Positions 1 to 7,868 of a stretch of DNA of 46,119 nucleotides are shown one piece after another (position 1 is the stretch's first letter; each line of letters begins with the position of its first letter). Source of the stretch: VRUE01 sp036266075. GTDB taxonomy: Bacteria > Actinomycetota > Thermoleophilia > Solirubrobacterales > 70-9. The DNA lies in contig DATANV010000008.1 in assembly GCA_036266075.1 (NCBI GenBank), positions 1-46,119 of the forward strand, in the 5' to 3' direction. The position numbers and the translations under genes are program-made. The notes beneath the pieces were generated by a model that searched no databases, was not told the origin of the DNA, and saw only the letters and a program-made list of their open reading frames with translations.

Positions 1-303
1 GCCGACTTCCCCTGCATAGAGAGCGGTGATGAGAAGGTGCCCGCCTGGGCGCAACACGCGCCGCGCCTCGGCGAGCGGTCGCTCGCTGCTCGCCCAGCCG
101 GCGAGGAAGTCGCCGAGCACGACCGTGTCGAAGCTGCCGTCCTCGAAAGGGAGGTCGCCGGCGCGCTGCGGGTCGGCGCCGACGTGGCGGTGCCCCTCGC
201 GCTCAAGCGCCTCCGCCGTCCCCTCGTCGTCCCAGCCCACGGTCAGCACCTCGCCACCCACGCGAGCGCAGATCCATCTTCCCCCGGACCCCAAGATACC
301 CAT
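1..303 (-). CDS. Class I SAM-dependent methyltransferase, 3' part cut by window edge
   Basis: The first 101 codons of a minus-strand gene that runs out of the window. The translation has a Rossmann-type start (GGEVLTVGWDDEG), an acidic strand end (VGADP), then DLPFEDGSFDTVVLGDFL and LRPGGHLLITALY, the motif I to post-III pattern of class I methyltransferases. The substrate cannot be told from this fragment. The ATG at 303 is the nearest start; no strong Shine-Dalgarno (SD) sequence is seen before it, and the frame stays open a little further upstream, so the start is tentative. The gene is divergent from the aminotransferase at 344 and lies at the edge of a polysaccharide locus, so a sugar or lipid-linked glycan substrate is possible (inference). 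Confidence 0.75.
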   Translation of the reverse strand, partial: MGILGSGGRWICARVGGEVLTVGWDDEGTAEALEREGHRHVGADPQRAGDLPFEDGSFDTVVLGDFLAGWASSERPLAEARRVLRPGGHLLITALYAGEVG

Positions 304-343
304 TAGACTACCCCCTGGTTTCCGATGTAGGGAGGGGCAGTTC

Positions 344-1573
344 GTGGCAGACAACGGCTCGGTCCGGGGCCAGGGAATGGCGACCTCCAATCGCAAGGTG
401 CCCCTTGCCTCGCCCCTGCTCCTCGAGTCCGAGCTGCGCGAGGCGATGGACGCCTACCGCTCCGGCTGGCTCTGCATGGGGCCGCGGGTGGCCGAGCTGG
501 AGGCCTCGATGTGCGCCTACACGGGCGCTGGCCACGCTGTGGCGGTCTCCAGCTGCACCGCCGGCCTGCACCTCGCCTGCCTGGCTGCCGGCCTCGGCCC
601 GGGCGACTCCGCCGTGGTCGCCTCGCTGGCCTTCGCCGCCACCGCCAATGGCATCGCCTACACCGGCGCCAGCCCCCGCTTCGCCGAGATCGCCGCGCTC
701 GATCGGCCCTGGCTCTCGGCCGAGACCGCCGAGGCTGCGATCGGCCCCCACACCAAGGCGATCGTCGCGATGTCCTACGGCGGCCACCCGGGGGAGATCG
801 AGGCGCTGGCCGCACTCGCCGCGGCCCGTGGCCTGGCCCTGATCGAGGACGCCGCCCACGCCGCCGGCTCGTGGCGCGGCGGTCGCCACCTGGGCACCTT
901 CGGCATCGCCGGCGCGATGAGCTTCTCGGCCAGCAAGAACCTCGGCATCGGCGAGGGCGGCATGCTGCTCACCGACGACGCCGAGATAGCCGCACGCGCC
1001 CGCAGTTTGCGCTGGCACGGGATCAGCGCCTCGACCTGGGACCGCCACCGCGCCGCCGCCCCCGAGTACTCGGTCGAGGAGGTCGGCTTCAACTACCGCT
1101 TGGACGACCCGCGCGCAGCGCTCGTCAACGCCCGCCTCCGCCGACTCGACGAGGACAACCGCAAGCGGGCCGCGATCGACGCCGACTATCGCGCGGCATT
1201 CGCAACCGCGGAGGGCCTCGTCGCCGTACAGGCGCCGCCAGCGGCCGAACGGGCGAGCCACTGCGTCTTCGCCGTCGTGCTCGACGAGGCGATCGACAGG
1301 CAAGCCTTTCGCAAGCGCCTCTCACAGCGCGGAGTCGAGACGAGCACCCACTTCCCGCCGTTGCACGGAAGCCCCGGCTATGGCCCCCACCGGGGCGCCC
1401 TGCCGCTCACCGAAGCTTTCGCCGAACGCGCCGTCTCGCTGCCGATCTTCCCCCACATGGAGGACTGGCAGCGCGAGCTGACGATCGAGGCGACGCTCGA
1501 AGCCGCCGCCGCGGGACGCGAGGAAACCGCCTCCGGCGCCGAGCCGCGGAGCCGCAGTGCGGTCGCCGGCTAG
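344..1573 (+). CDS. DegT/DnrJ/EryC1-family PLP-dependent sugar aminotransferase
   Basis: About 409 residues. Fold-type I PLP aminotransferase of the family that transaminates keto-sugar nucleotides. Visible marks: SSCTAGLHLA near the PLP phosphate-binding site, IEDAAHAAG (Asp for the pyridine nitrogen), and SFSASKNLGIGEGG with the Schiff-base lysine. GTG 344 is chosen because GGAGG lies 8 nt upstream; ATG 377 is an in-frame alternative that lacks such a site. The frame is open far upstream, but that part is antisense to the divergent methyltransferase. The following GT4 gene starts 47 nt after the stop, so the two are probably co-transcribed. Typical products are amino sugars for surface glycans; the exact sugar is not determined. 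Confidence 0.88.
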   Translation: MADNGSVRGQGMATSNRKVPLASPLLLESELREAMDAYRSGWLCMGPRVAELEASMCAYTGAGHAVAVSSCTAGLHLACLAAGLGPGDSAVVASLAFAATANGIAYTGASPRFAEIAALDRPWLSAETAEAAIGPHTKAIVAMSYGGHPGEIEALAALAAARGLALIEDAAHAAGSWRGGRHLGTFGIAGAMSFSASKNLGIGEGGMLLTDDAEIAARARSLRWHGISASTWDRHRAAAPEYSVEEVGFNYRLDDPRAALVNARLRRLDEDNRKRAAIDADYRAAFATAEGLVAVQAPPAAERASHCVFAVVLDEAIDRQAFRKRLSQRGVETSTHFPPLHGSPGYGPHRGALPLTEAFAERAVSLPIFPHMEDWQRELTIEATLEAAAAGREETASGAEPRSRSAVAG

Positions 1574-1619
1574 CGGGTCGCTCGCGCCGCCGCCCGCCAG
1601 GCAGCAGCCCCCAAGCCCG

Positions 1620-2780
1620 ATGCGGATCGCGATGCTCCTGCACAAGAGCGTCGCCCACGACACCCGGGTGCAGCGCGAGGCGAGCGCGCTGGCCGCCGCT
1701 GGCCACGAGGTGACCGTCATCCACCTGCCGCCGCCCGAGGAGGCCGACGACCCGGAGGGCCCGCCCTTCGCGCGGGTACCGGCAACGTTGCCGCGCGGCC
1801 GTGAGCGCCTGCCGCGCCCGGCGAGGCTGGGGACCGAGGCGGCGCGGCTGGCTTGGCGGGCTGCGGCGACGCGGCCCGACGCGATCCACGCCCACGACGC
1901 GGCGATGCTGCTGCCAGGCCTGCTCGCCGCCCGCCGCAGCGGGGCGCGGCTCGTCTACGACTCTCACGAGCTGGCGACCGGCGTCGCCTATCGACGCGGT
2001 GCCTGGCCAGCCGTCGTCGCCGGGGCCGAGCGCCTCGCCGTGCCCCGCGCCGACGCGGTCATCGCCGTCTCCGATGGCATCGCCGCGCAACTCGGCGAGC
2101 GCTACCGGCTGCGGCGCCCCGCCACGGTGATTCGCAACCTCCCCGACCTGCCGCCGCCCGATCCGGCCCGAGCGCCCGACCTGCGGCGCGAGCTCGGCAT
2201 CGGCACCGCGCCGCTGATCCTCCACCAGGGCGCCGTGGCGCCGGGGCGAGGCTGCGAGACCCTGCTGCGAGCGCTCGCCCAGATGCCCGGGGCGCAGCTG
2301 CTCTTCCTCGGCGCGGAAGGGCCTTACGCGGAGCGCCTGGGGGCACTCGCCGCGGGAGCCGGCATCGCTGCCCGCGTCCACCTGCGCGGGCCGGTGAGGC
2401 CGGAGACGCTGCTCTCCCATACCGCCCAGGCGGATGTCGGGGTCTCGCTGCTGGAGGACACCTGCGAGAACCACCGCCTGGCGCTGCCGAACAAGCTGTT
2501 CGAGTACCTGGCGGCGGGGCTGCCGGTGGTGGTCAGCGAGCTGCCGGAAGCCTCGCAACTCGTGCGCACTCGAGGGATCGGCCGCTGCGCCGATCCGGCC
2601 GACCCCGGGAGCGTGGCCGCGGCGCTGGGCTCGCTGCTAGGCGAACGCGACAGCGGCCTCCGCGAACGGGTCGAACGCAGTGCCGCAGAGCTGAGCTGGC
2701 GCGAGGAGAAGCGACGCCTGCTCGATCTCTACGAAGAGCTCGCCCTCGCGGCAGGCGCTCCCTCCAACGCCTCGCGATGA
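1620..2780 (+). CDS. Glycosyltransferase family 4 (GT-B fold)
   Basis: 386 residues. The N-terminal half begins MRIAMLLHKSVAHDTRVQREA, the usual GT4 acceptor-domain start, and continues with YDSHEL and AVSDGIAAQL. The C-terminal nucleotide-sugar domain has LPNKLFEYLAAGLPVVVSELPE, where the E-x7-E type donor-binding motif sits. It would transfer a sugar from an NDP-sugar to a lipid-linked glycan at the inner face of the membrane (family knowledge). ATG 1620 is chosen because the protein pattern begins there; the upstream Pro-rich stretch of the open frame looks non-coding. It overlaps the next glycosyltransferase by an ATGA tetranucleotide, indicating translational coupling. Confidence 0.88.
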   Translation: MRIAMLLHKSVAHDTRVQREASALAAAGHEVTVIHLPPPEEADDPEGPPFARVPATLPRGRERLPRPARLGTEAARLAWRAAATRPDAIHAHDAAMLLPGLLAARRSGARLVYDSHELATGVAYRRGAWPAVVAGAERLAVPRADAVIAVSDGIAAQLGERYRLRRPATVIRNLPDLPPPDPARAPDLRRELGIGTAPLILHQGAVAPGRGCETLLRALAQMPGAQLLFLGAEGPYAERLGALAAGAGIAARVHLRGPVRPETLLSHTAQADVGVSLLEDTCENHRLALPNKLFEYLAAGLPVVVSELPEASQLVRTRGIGRCADPADPGSVAAALGSLLGERDSGLRERVERSAAELSWREEKRRLLDLYEELALAAGAPSNASR

Positions 2781-4006
2781 AACTGCGAATCCTCACCCAC
2801 TACTACCCGCCCGAGGTCGGCGCGCCGCAGGTCCGCCTGGGAGCCCTCGCGCACGGCCTCACCCGGGCCGGCGCCGAGGTGACCGTGCACACCGGCTTCC
2901 CCCATTACCCAGACGGTCGCGTCAAGCCGCCCTACCGCAACCGGCCGCTCAGCGTCGAACGGCGCGACGGCGTGCGGGTCATGCGCAGCTGGGTCTACCC
3001 CGCGCCCAACAGCGGCTTCGGACGGCGCCTCGCCAACCACGCCTCGCTGGCGACCACCGCGCTCGCCGCGGCGGCGGCGGGCGGGCCGGCCGACGTCCTC
3101 CTGGTCGAGACCCCGCCGCTGCTGCTGGCCGGCGCGGCCGTCCCCTACGCGCGCGCCAAGCGGGCCCGTCTGGTTCTCAACGTCGCCGACCTCTGGCCCG
3201 ATTCGGCAGTGGAGATGGGAACGCTCGACTCGCCGGCGGCGATCGCCGCGGCGCGGCGGCTGGAGCGCCTCGCCTACCGCCACGCGGCGGCGATCGCCTG
3301 CCCGACCGAAGGCATCGCCGCGGCGCTCGAACGGCGGCCCGAGTCGGCAGGCAAGACGGTGCTGATGCGCCCTGCTGTCGACGTCGAGCGCTTTTCCCCG
3401 GTCCAGCCCCCTGGACAGAGGGGCCACGCGGTCGGGAGCGCCGCCGCGGCCCGCTCGCTGCGTCTGCTCTACGCCGGGACCGTCGGCCTGGCCCACGGGC
3501 TCGCCACTCTGCTCGACGCCGCCGAGCTGGCCGAGCGGGCGGCGGGGTCGAGCCTGTTCGTGACGATCGCCGGCGACGGGGCCGAGGCGCCGGCTCTGCG
3601 CGACCGCCTGGCCGCACGGGGGCCGGCGGGCGTCCGCATGCTGGGCACGATCCCCGCCGAGCGCATCCCGATGCTCTATGCCGAAAACGACGTCGCCCTG
3701 GTGATGCTGCGCGACCTGCCGATCTTCGAAGGCGCCCTGCCGACCAAGCTCCTCGAGGCGATGGCCGCGGCACGGCCGGTCGTGCTGGCGGCGCGGGGGG
3801 AGGCCGCGCGCCTGGTGGAAGCCGAGCGGTGCGGCGTCGTCGTGCCGCCGCAGGACCCGCGGGCGCTGGCCGAAGCGCTCGCCGCCCTGGCCGCCGACCC
3901 GAGCCGCTGCGCGGCGATGGGCGCCGCCGGCCGCCGCGCCGCCGAGCGCCGCTTCGGCCGCACCGCCTGGCTGCGCCGCTGGCACGACCTGCTGGCCTCC
4001 GCCTGA
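2777..4006 (+). CDS. Glycosyltransferase family 4, WbuB-like
   Basis: 409 residues. It starts MKLRILTHYYPPEVGAPQVR, the opening typical of WbuB-type GT4 enzymes, with HTGFPHYPDGRV next and DLWPDSAVEMG further on. The donor domain shows LLYAGTVGLAHG and LPTKLLEAMAAARPVVLAARGE. Its ATG overlaps the stop codon of the preceding glycosyltransferase (ATGA), so the pair is likely translated together. WbuB-like enzymes often transfer FucNAc or related amino sugars, but donor and acceptor cannot be assigned from sequence alone. A strong hairpin (4037-4082) follows the stop codon and may end this transcript. Confidence 0.88.
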   Translation: MKLRILTHYYPPEVGAPQVRLGALAHGLTRAGAEVTVHTGFPHYPDGRVKPPYRNRPLSVERRDGVRVMRSWVYPAPNSGFGRRLANHASLATTALAAAAAGGPADVLLVETPPLLLAGAAVPYARAKRARLVLNVADLWPDSAVEMGTLDSPAAIAAARRLERLAYRHAAAIACPTEGIAAALERRPESAGKTVLMRPAVDVERFSPVQPPGQRGHAVGSAAAARSLRLLYAGTVGLAHGLATLLDAAELAERAAGSSLFVTIAGDGAEAPALRDRLAARGPAGVRMLGTIPAERIPMLYAENDVALVMLRDLPIFEGALPTKLLEAMAAARPVVLAARGEAARLVEAERCGVVVPPQDPRALAEALAALAADPSRCAAMGAAGRRAAERRFGRTAWLRRWHDLLASA

Positions 4007-4036
4007 GTGGCGCCGCGGTGCGTCGCGCGGATCGCA

Positions 4037-4082
4037 CGCATCCGACATTGACCACAGCGGGGTGGGGTCAATGTCGGATGCG
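4037..4082. repeat. Perfect inverted repeat, 17-bp arms, 12-nt loop
   Basis: The arms are 4037-4053 (CGCATCCGACATTGACC) and 4066-4082, exact reverse complements. It lies 30 nt after the stop of the plus-strand GT4 gene and between convergent genes. A second small perfect palindrome (4080-4094, 7-bp arms around one base) abuts it. There is no T-run as in a classical intrinsic terminator. The rest of the interval 4007-4233 shows only a weak GGCACG/CGTGCC inverted pair and no gene. Confidence 0.8.
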
Positions 4083-4233
4083 GTCCCGGACCGCAAGGGC
4101 TGCGTCCCGGCACGCTCCTGGATTCCGCCGTGCCTGGCGACGCTCCTTCAAGCGTGAGGGATTTATGACCGGGAGCACTAACCCTGATAAGTGGCATGTG
4201 GCACGTCTCATCAGTTAGAGATCAGTCGCCGGC

Positions 4234-5355
4234 TCAAGGCACCTGCTGGTAGGCGGTGAAGGCGGGCTTCGGTTCGCCGTCGGCACGCAGCAGGCCCCAG
4301 TCGGCGCTGCCGTCGTCGTCGGGCTCGTCGAGCAGCGTGAACCAGCCCATCCCCGCCACGTAGGGGGTCCGTCGAGCGATGCCGAAGGCGGCGGTCAGCC
4401 AGCGGGCCTGGTCGGGGGCGGTGACGTGGAACTTGGCGAAGATCCGGCTCGCCTTGTCGGAGATCACCGTCCACTCCGAGAGCCAGAGCCGCGGCACCTT
4501 GCGGCCGCTGCGCCGGTAGACGCGGGCGATTTCTTCGTGGAAGGTGTCGATGTCGTTGAAGCCGCGATAACGGCCGAGCGGTTCGTCGCCGAGCCGCGGG
4601 AAACGGCCGTCGAAGGGATTGTGCCCCCAGAGATCGAGCCGCGGCGGACGGCCGCCGGGGAGCTGCATCTCGCGCAGGAAGACGGTCGGCATCACCGTGC
4701 CGCCGTTGAGGGTCATGCCGCCGATCACGACGTTGCCCGGCGAGGCCTGTTTGAGCGCCGTGTAGGAGGCGTCGAGGATCCGCGCGTAGAGCCGCGGGCC
4801 GACCGGGCTGGCGGCGCTCATCGGGCGGAAGTTTTCGACCCGCGCGGGCTCGCCCCAGATCATCCACATGTGGACGCTCGGCAGCCGCCGGCTCGCCGCG
4901 TACATGAAGTCGGCGAAGTTGCGCGGGTTGCGCGGCGCCCAGATCGGCGGGCGGCCGCCGTTGGCCCACGACGGCGTCCGCTGGACGAGGAGCGCGACAC
5001 GGATCCCGTAGCGCTCGGCTTCCTCGACGACGCGATCAACCGCCCCCCACTCGTAGGCGGGGTCGTCGGGGTCGCGCGGATGCGCGGGGCGGGTCGGCGC
5101 AACTTCGTCCCAGTGGATCTGGTACTCGAAGACGTCGACGCCGAGCCGCTGGTAGACCGGGAATGCCGAGCAGGGCTGCGAGGCGTCTGGGCAGGCGGCG
5201 TTGCCGGCGCCCAGTTCGGTCGGCCCCCAGATCGCCTTGATCCCCCCGGCCCGCGCCGACCCCGCGGCCGCCGCGAAGGCGGCGCCGCAGAGCAGCAGCG
5301 ACAGGGCCACCCTGCCGATCGACGACCCCGATCCCCGCCTCCGCATCTCGTTCAC
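4234..5355 (-). CDS. Secreted glycoside hydrolase, cellulase-like (TIM barrel, clan GH-A type)
   Basis: 373 residues with an N-terminal signal sequence (ALSLLLCGAAFAAAAGSARA), so it is exported. The body looks like a GH5/GH39-type barrel: FEYQIHWDEVAPTRP, WMIWGEPARVENF (the Glu after WG would be the acid/base, the position of NEP in GH-A enzymes) and LWLSEWTVISDK (Glu as candidate nucleophile). GTG 5355 is preferred: GGAG lies 7 nt upstream and the codon overlaps the stop of the upstream polymerase gene (GTGA). ATG 5346 is an alternative. Coupling to a Wzy-like polymerase suggests a role in trimming or releasing the surface glycan made by this locus (inference). Confidence 0.8.
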   Translation of the reverse strand: MNEMRRRGSGSSIGRVALSLLLCGAAFAAAAGSARAGGIKAIWGPTELGAGNAACPDASQPCSAFPVYQRLGVDVFEYQIHWDEVAPTRPAHPRDPDDPAYEWGAVDRVVEEAERYGIRVALLVQRTPSWANGGRPPIWAPRNPRNFADFMYAASRRLPSVHMWMIWGEPARVENFRPMSAASPVGPRLYARILDASYTALKQASPGNVVIGGMTLNGGTVMPTVFLREMQLPGGRPPRLDLWGHNPFDGRFPRLGDEPLGRYRGFNDIDTFHEEIARVYRRSGRKVPRLWLSEWTVISDKASRIFAKFHVTAPDQARWLTAAFGIARRTPYVAGMGWFTLLDEPDDDGSADWGLLRADGEPKPAFTAYQQVP

Positions 5356-7316
5356 AAACGTTCTCCGCGGCTCAGCTCCCGCAGCCCCGTGTCGCGGGGG
5401 TTGAGGAGGAGCGCGCGACGATAGTAGCGACGCGCGACCGCGTCGTTCCCGGCGCGAACTTCCAGATCCCCCAACAACCCGAGCGTGACGAAGTTGTCCC
5501 GCTCGAGGTCCAGAGCGTCGAGCAGTGCCCGCCGCGCCTGCGGCCTTTGCCCATCGCTCTCGAGCGCCGCCGCCTCGAGGTAGAGCGGCGTGACCGAGGC
5601 CGGATCGAGCGAGGCCGCGGTGCGCGCGGCGGAGAGCGAGGCCTGCGGCGAGGAGAACGCCTCGCGGCGTGCCTTGCGGATGTAGACATTGGAGAGGAAG
5701 AGGGCACCAATGCTGAAAATCGCCGCCGCCAGGGCGAGGGCTGCCAGCAGGCGCGGCGCCAGCGTCGCCGGCCCGGCCGGGCCGGGCTCCTCCTCGCCGC
5801 GCGTCGCCAGGCCGAGAGCCAACACGCCGAGGCCGAAGAGCGCCGGGATCAGCCACAGCCAGTCGACCCCGGCCTGGGCCACGACGACCGTCGCCGCGGC
5901 GGCCATGCCGGCTAGCCAGGTGCGCTCGCTCGGGGCCGCGCTACGCGCTCGCTCGGCGATCGCGACGCCGACGGCGACCAGCCAGAGGAGGAACAGGCCG
6001 GTGCCGATCAGGCCGGTCTCGGCAAGCAGTCGCAGGAACAGGCTGTGGGCGTCGGCGAGGTTGCGGTCGGTGTGGCGCTCGCGGTAATAGGCGAAGCGGT
6101 AGCTGCCCTCGCCGGCGCCCGCCAGCGGCGCTTCCCCGAACTGGTCGAGGGCGACGCGCCAGATGTCCGAACGCGGCCCGCCGACGGTGCCGAGACGGGT
6201 CCCGGTCGCCGCGCCCGCTTCGGTCTGCGTGAATTCGTCCCACTTGCCTTCCGCATAGCTCACGGGACTGCCGACACGGGCCAGAGCGACGACGGCGCCG
6301 GCGACGAGGACCAGAGCGAGCGCCGCGGTGGCAGCGCTGCGCAGCGCCCGGGCGTCGGCCGCCGAGCGCAGGCCGTTGTCGAAGACGAAGGCGAAGAGCG
6401 AGAGCAGGAAGGAGCCGGCGCAGAGCAGCGCCAGGGCGCTCGCCGCGTCGCGGATCTCGCCGGCGGCAGCGATGCCGGTGCCGTTTCCAGAGGCGTGGTA
6501 GGGCGAGAGCAACGCTCCCGCGCCCAGGGCGATGACGGCGACGAGCGCGAGCGCGAGCCAGGACCGGCGCAGGCGGTCAGGTCCGATCGCCAGCGAGACG
6601 ACCCCGCCGCAGACCAGCCCGAGGGCCATCCCGCGCGACTGGGTGAGGAAGGCGAGGCCGACCAGGAGCACGGCCGCGGCGAAGGCGCCCGCCCTCCATC
6701 CCGCACCCGGCCCGCGTCGGGCGGCGAGGCCGAGCAGCGGCCAGGCCGCGAAGGAGAAGAGGGCCGCGGTGCCGTTGCGGTAGCCGATCGGGTCGTTGAG
6801 CCGGCCGGCGAGGAAGGCGCCGGCGCCGTCGCCCAGCAGGCGCAGCTCGGTCCCCAGGCCGATCAGGACGACTCCGAGCACCAGGCCGGCGGCCACCCAG
6901 CGGCGGCCGGTCGGGCCGGTCGGCGCGGCGGCGGCAAGGGTGAAGAGCGCCGCGTAGAAGATCGCCCGGGCGGCTCCTTCCCAGGCGTCGCCCGGGGTCG
7001 AGGACCAGGCGGCAGAGAGCATCGTGAAAGCGGCGAAGAGCCAGATCGCAACGAGCGCGACCAGCGCCGCCCGCCGCGTCGGCAGGTCCAGGGTGCCGGC
7101 GAGCGTCAGCGCCCCGAGGACCGCGAGCGCGAGCAGGGTCAGCGGCGCCCAGTAGCGGATGTCGAAGGCTCCGTCCCAGCCGATCGAGACGACGACCAGA
7201 AGTGCCACCAGGAACAGGGGAATCGCCCTGAGCGCTTCCGCCTGCGCGGAGCGGTCCGGGGTCGCCTGGTTATCCTTCGGAAGATGCTCGGAACTCGGCG
7301 GCTCCTCTTCCCACAC
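5352..7316 (-). CDS. O-antigen ligase/polymerase-like membrane protein with C-terminal TPR region
   Basis: About 654 residues. Many hydrophobic segments run from AIPLFLVALLVVVSIGW onward, with a long periplasmic-type loop holding GPRSDIWRVALDQFGEAPLAGAGEGSYRF, as in Wzy/WaaL ligases (Wzy_C region), and later HSLFLRLLAETGLIG. The C-terminal ~110 residues contain TPR-like helices (ARRALLDALDLERDNF, ARRYYRRALLLNP). It would polymerise or ligate lipid-linked oligosaccharides. GTG 7316 is chosen to reduce overlap with the divergent gene at 7284; the ATG at 7355 is in frame and possible. Its stop overlaps the start of the secreted glycosidase (GTGA). Confidence 0.83.
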   Translation of the reverse strand: MWEEEPPSSEHLPKDNQATPDRSAQAEALRAIPLFLVALLVVVSIGWDGAFDIRYWAPLTLLALAVLGALTLAGTLDLPTRRAALVALVAIWLFAAFTMLSAAWSSTPGDAWEGAARAIFYAALFTLAAAAPTGPTGRRWVAAGLVLGVVLIGLGTELRLLGDGAGAFLAGRLNDPIGYRNGTAALFSFAAWPLLGLAARRGPGAGWRAGAFAAAVLLVGLAFLTQSRGMALGLVCGGVVSLAIGPDRLRRSWLALALVAVIALGAGALLSPYHASGNGTGIAAAGEIRDAASALALLCAGSFLLSLFAFVFDNGLRSAADARALRSAATAALALVLVAGAVVALARVGSPVSYAEGKWDEFTQTEAGAATGTRLGTVGGPRSDIWRVALDQFGEAPLAGAGEGSYRFAYYRERHTDRNLADAHSLFLRLLAETGLIGTGLFLLWLVAVGVAIAERARSAAPSERTWLAGMAAAATVVVAQAGVDWLWLIPALFGLGVLALGLATRGEEEPGPAGPATLAPRLLAALALAAAIFSIGALFLSNVYIRKARREAFSSPQASLSAARTAASLDPASVTPLYLEAAALESDGQRPQARRALLDALDLERDNFVTLGLLGDLEVRAGNDAVARRYYRRALLLNPRDTGLRELSRGERL

Positions 7317-7853
7317 CTGCTGGGTTCCCTGCTGCTGCTCACCGCGTCCCTGCATCCCGGCACAGCATATTCCGCCCCTGGCGACCCCCCGACCGGGAGC
7401 CCCTCCGGCTCGGTCTACCAGCTGCCCCTGCAGCAGGGACGCGCCGACGCGGCGCCGAAGAGCGGCGGCGGGACCGGCGCTCCCGAATCAGCCGGCGGCG
7501 CCGGCGGCGGGCAAGAAGGCGACGGCTCGCTCTACCGCACCGAGAACAACTTCGGCTCCTCCTCGGAAGTGCCCGGCGCCGCGGCCATCGGCGGGGCGGG
7601 CGGCGGCTCGGGCGGCGGCTCGGGAAGCGCGGGGGGCGGCCCGACGGGCAGCGGACCGGGCGGCGGCGCGGCGGGGGCGGCGGCCAGCAACGGCTCCGGC
7701 AAGAGCGGCGACGGCGGCGATGCGACTCCCGCGGGCCAGATCTCGGACGCCGGCAACACCTCGGTGCCGGCGGGGATCGTCCTGCTCGGCGCGATCGCCC
7801 TACTCGCGACGGCGGTCGGCGTGCTCTCGCGGCGCTTCGCGCAGCAGCAGTAG
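7284..7853 (+). CDS. Gly/Ser-rich exported protein with C-terminal membrane anchor
   Basis: 189 residues. A signal-like start (LLFPHLLGSLLLLTASLHPGTAYSA) is followed by a Gly/Ser/Pro-rich low-complexity middle, and a single C-terminal hydrophobic helix (AGIVLLGAIALLATAVGVL) ends in SRRFAQQQ. This predicts a protein displayed outside and held by its C-terminus. No family recognised. The start (ATG 7284) has only GGAAG directly before it, so initiation is uncertain. Its 5' end overlaps the 5' end of the divergent polymerase gene by 33 nt or more, an unusual arrangement. The polysaccharide context suggests a cell-surface role. Confidence 0.65.
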   Translation: MLGTRRLLFPHLLGSLLLLTASLHPGTAYSAPGDPPTGSPSGSVYQLPLQQGRADAAPKSGGGTGAPESAGGAGGGQEGDGSLYRTENNFGSSSEVPGAAAIGGAGGGSGGGSGSAGGGPTGSGPGGGAAGAAASNGSGKSGDGGDATPAGQISDAGNTSVPAGIVLLGAIALLATAVGVLSRRFAQQQ

Positions 7854-7868
7854 GCGCCGGGTCCGGGG

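Noticed and set aside
4083..4233. Possible tRNA or small RNA in the gap after the glycosyltransferases
   Set aside because: No cloverleaf, TTCRA box or CCA end could be found; only short inverted pairs.
4234..5856. Long 540-codon frame extending the glycosidase upstream
   Set aside because: The first ~167 codons are out-of-frame sequence of the polymerase gene; the signal peptide and GTGA overlap fix the start at 5355.
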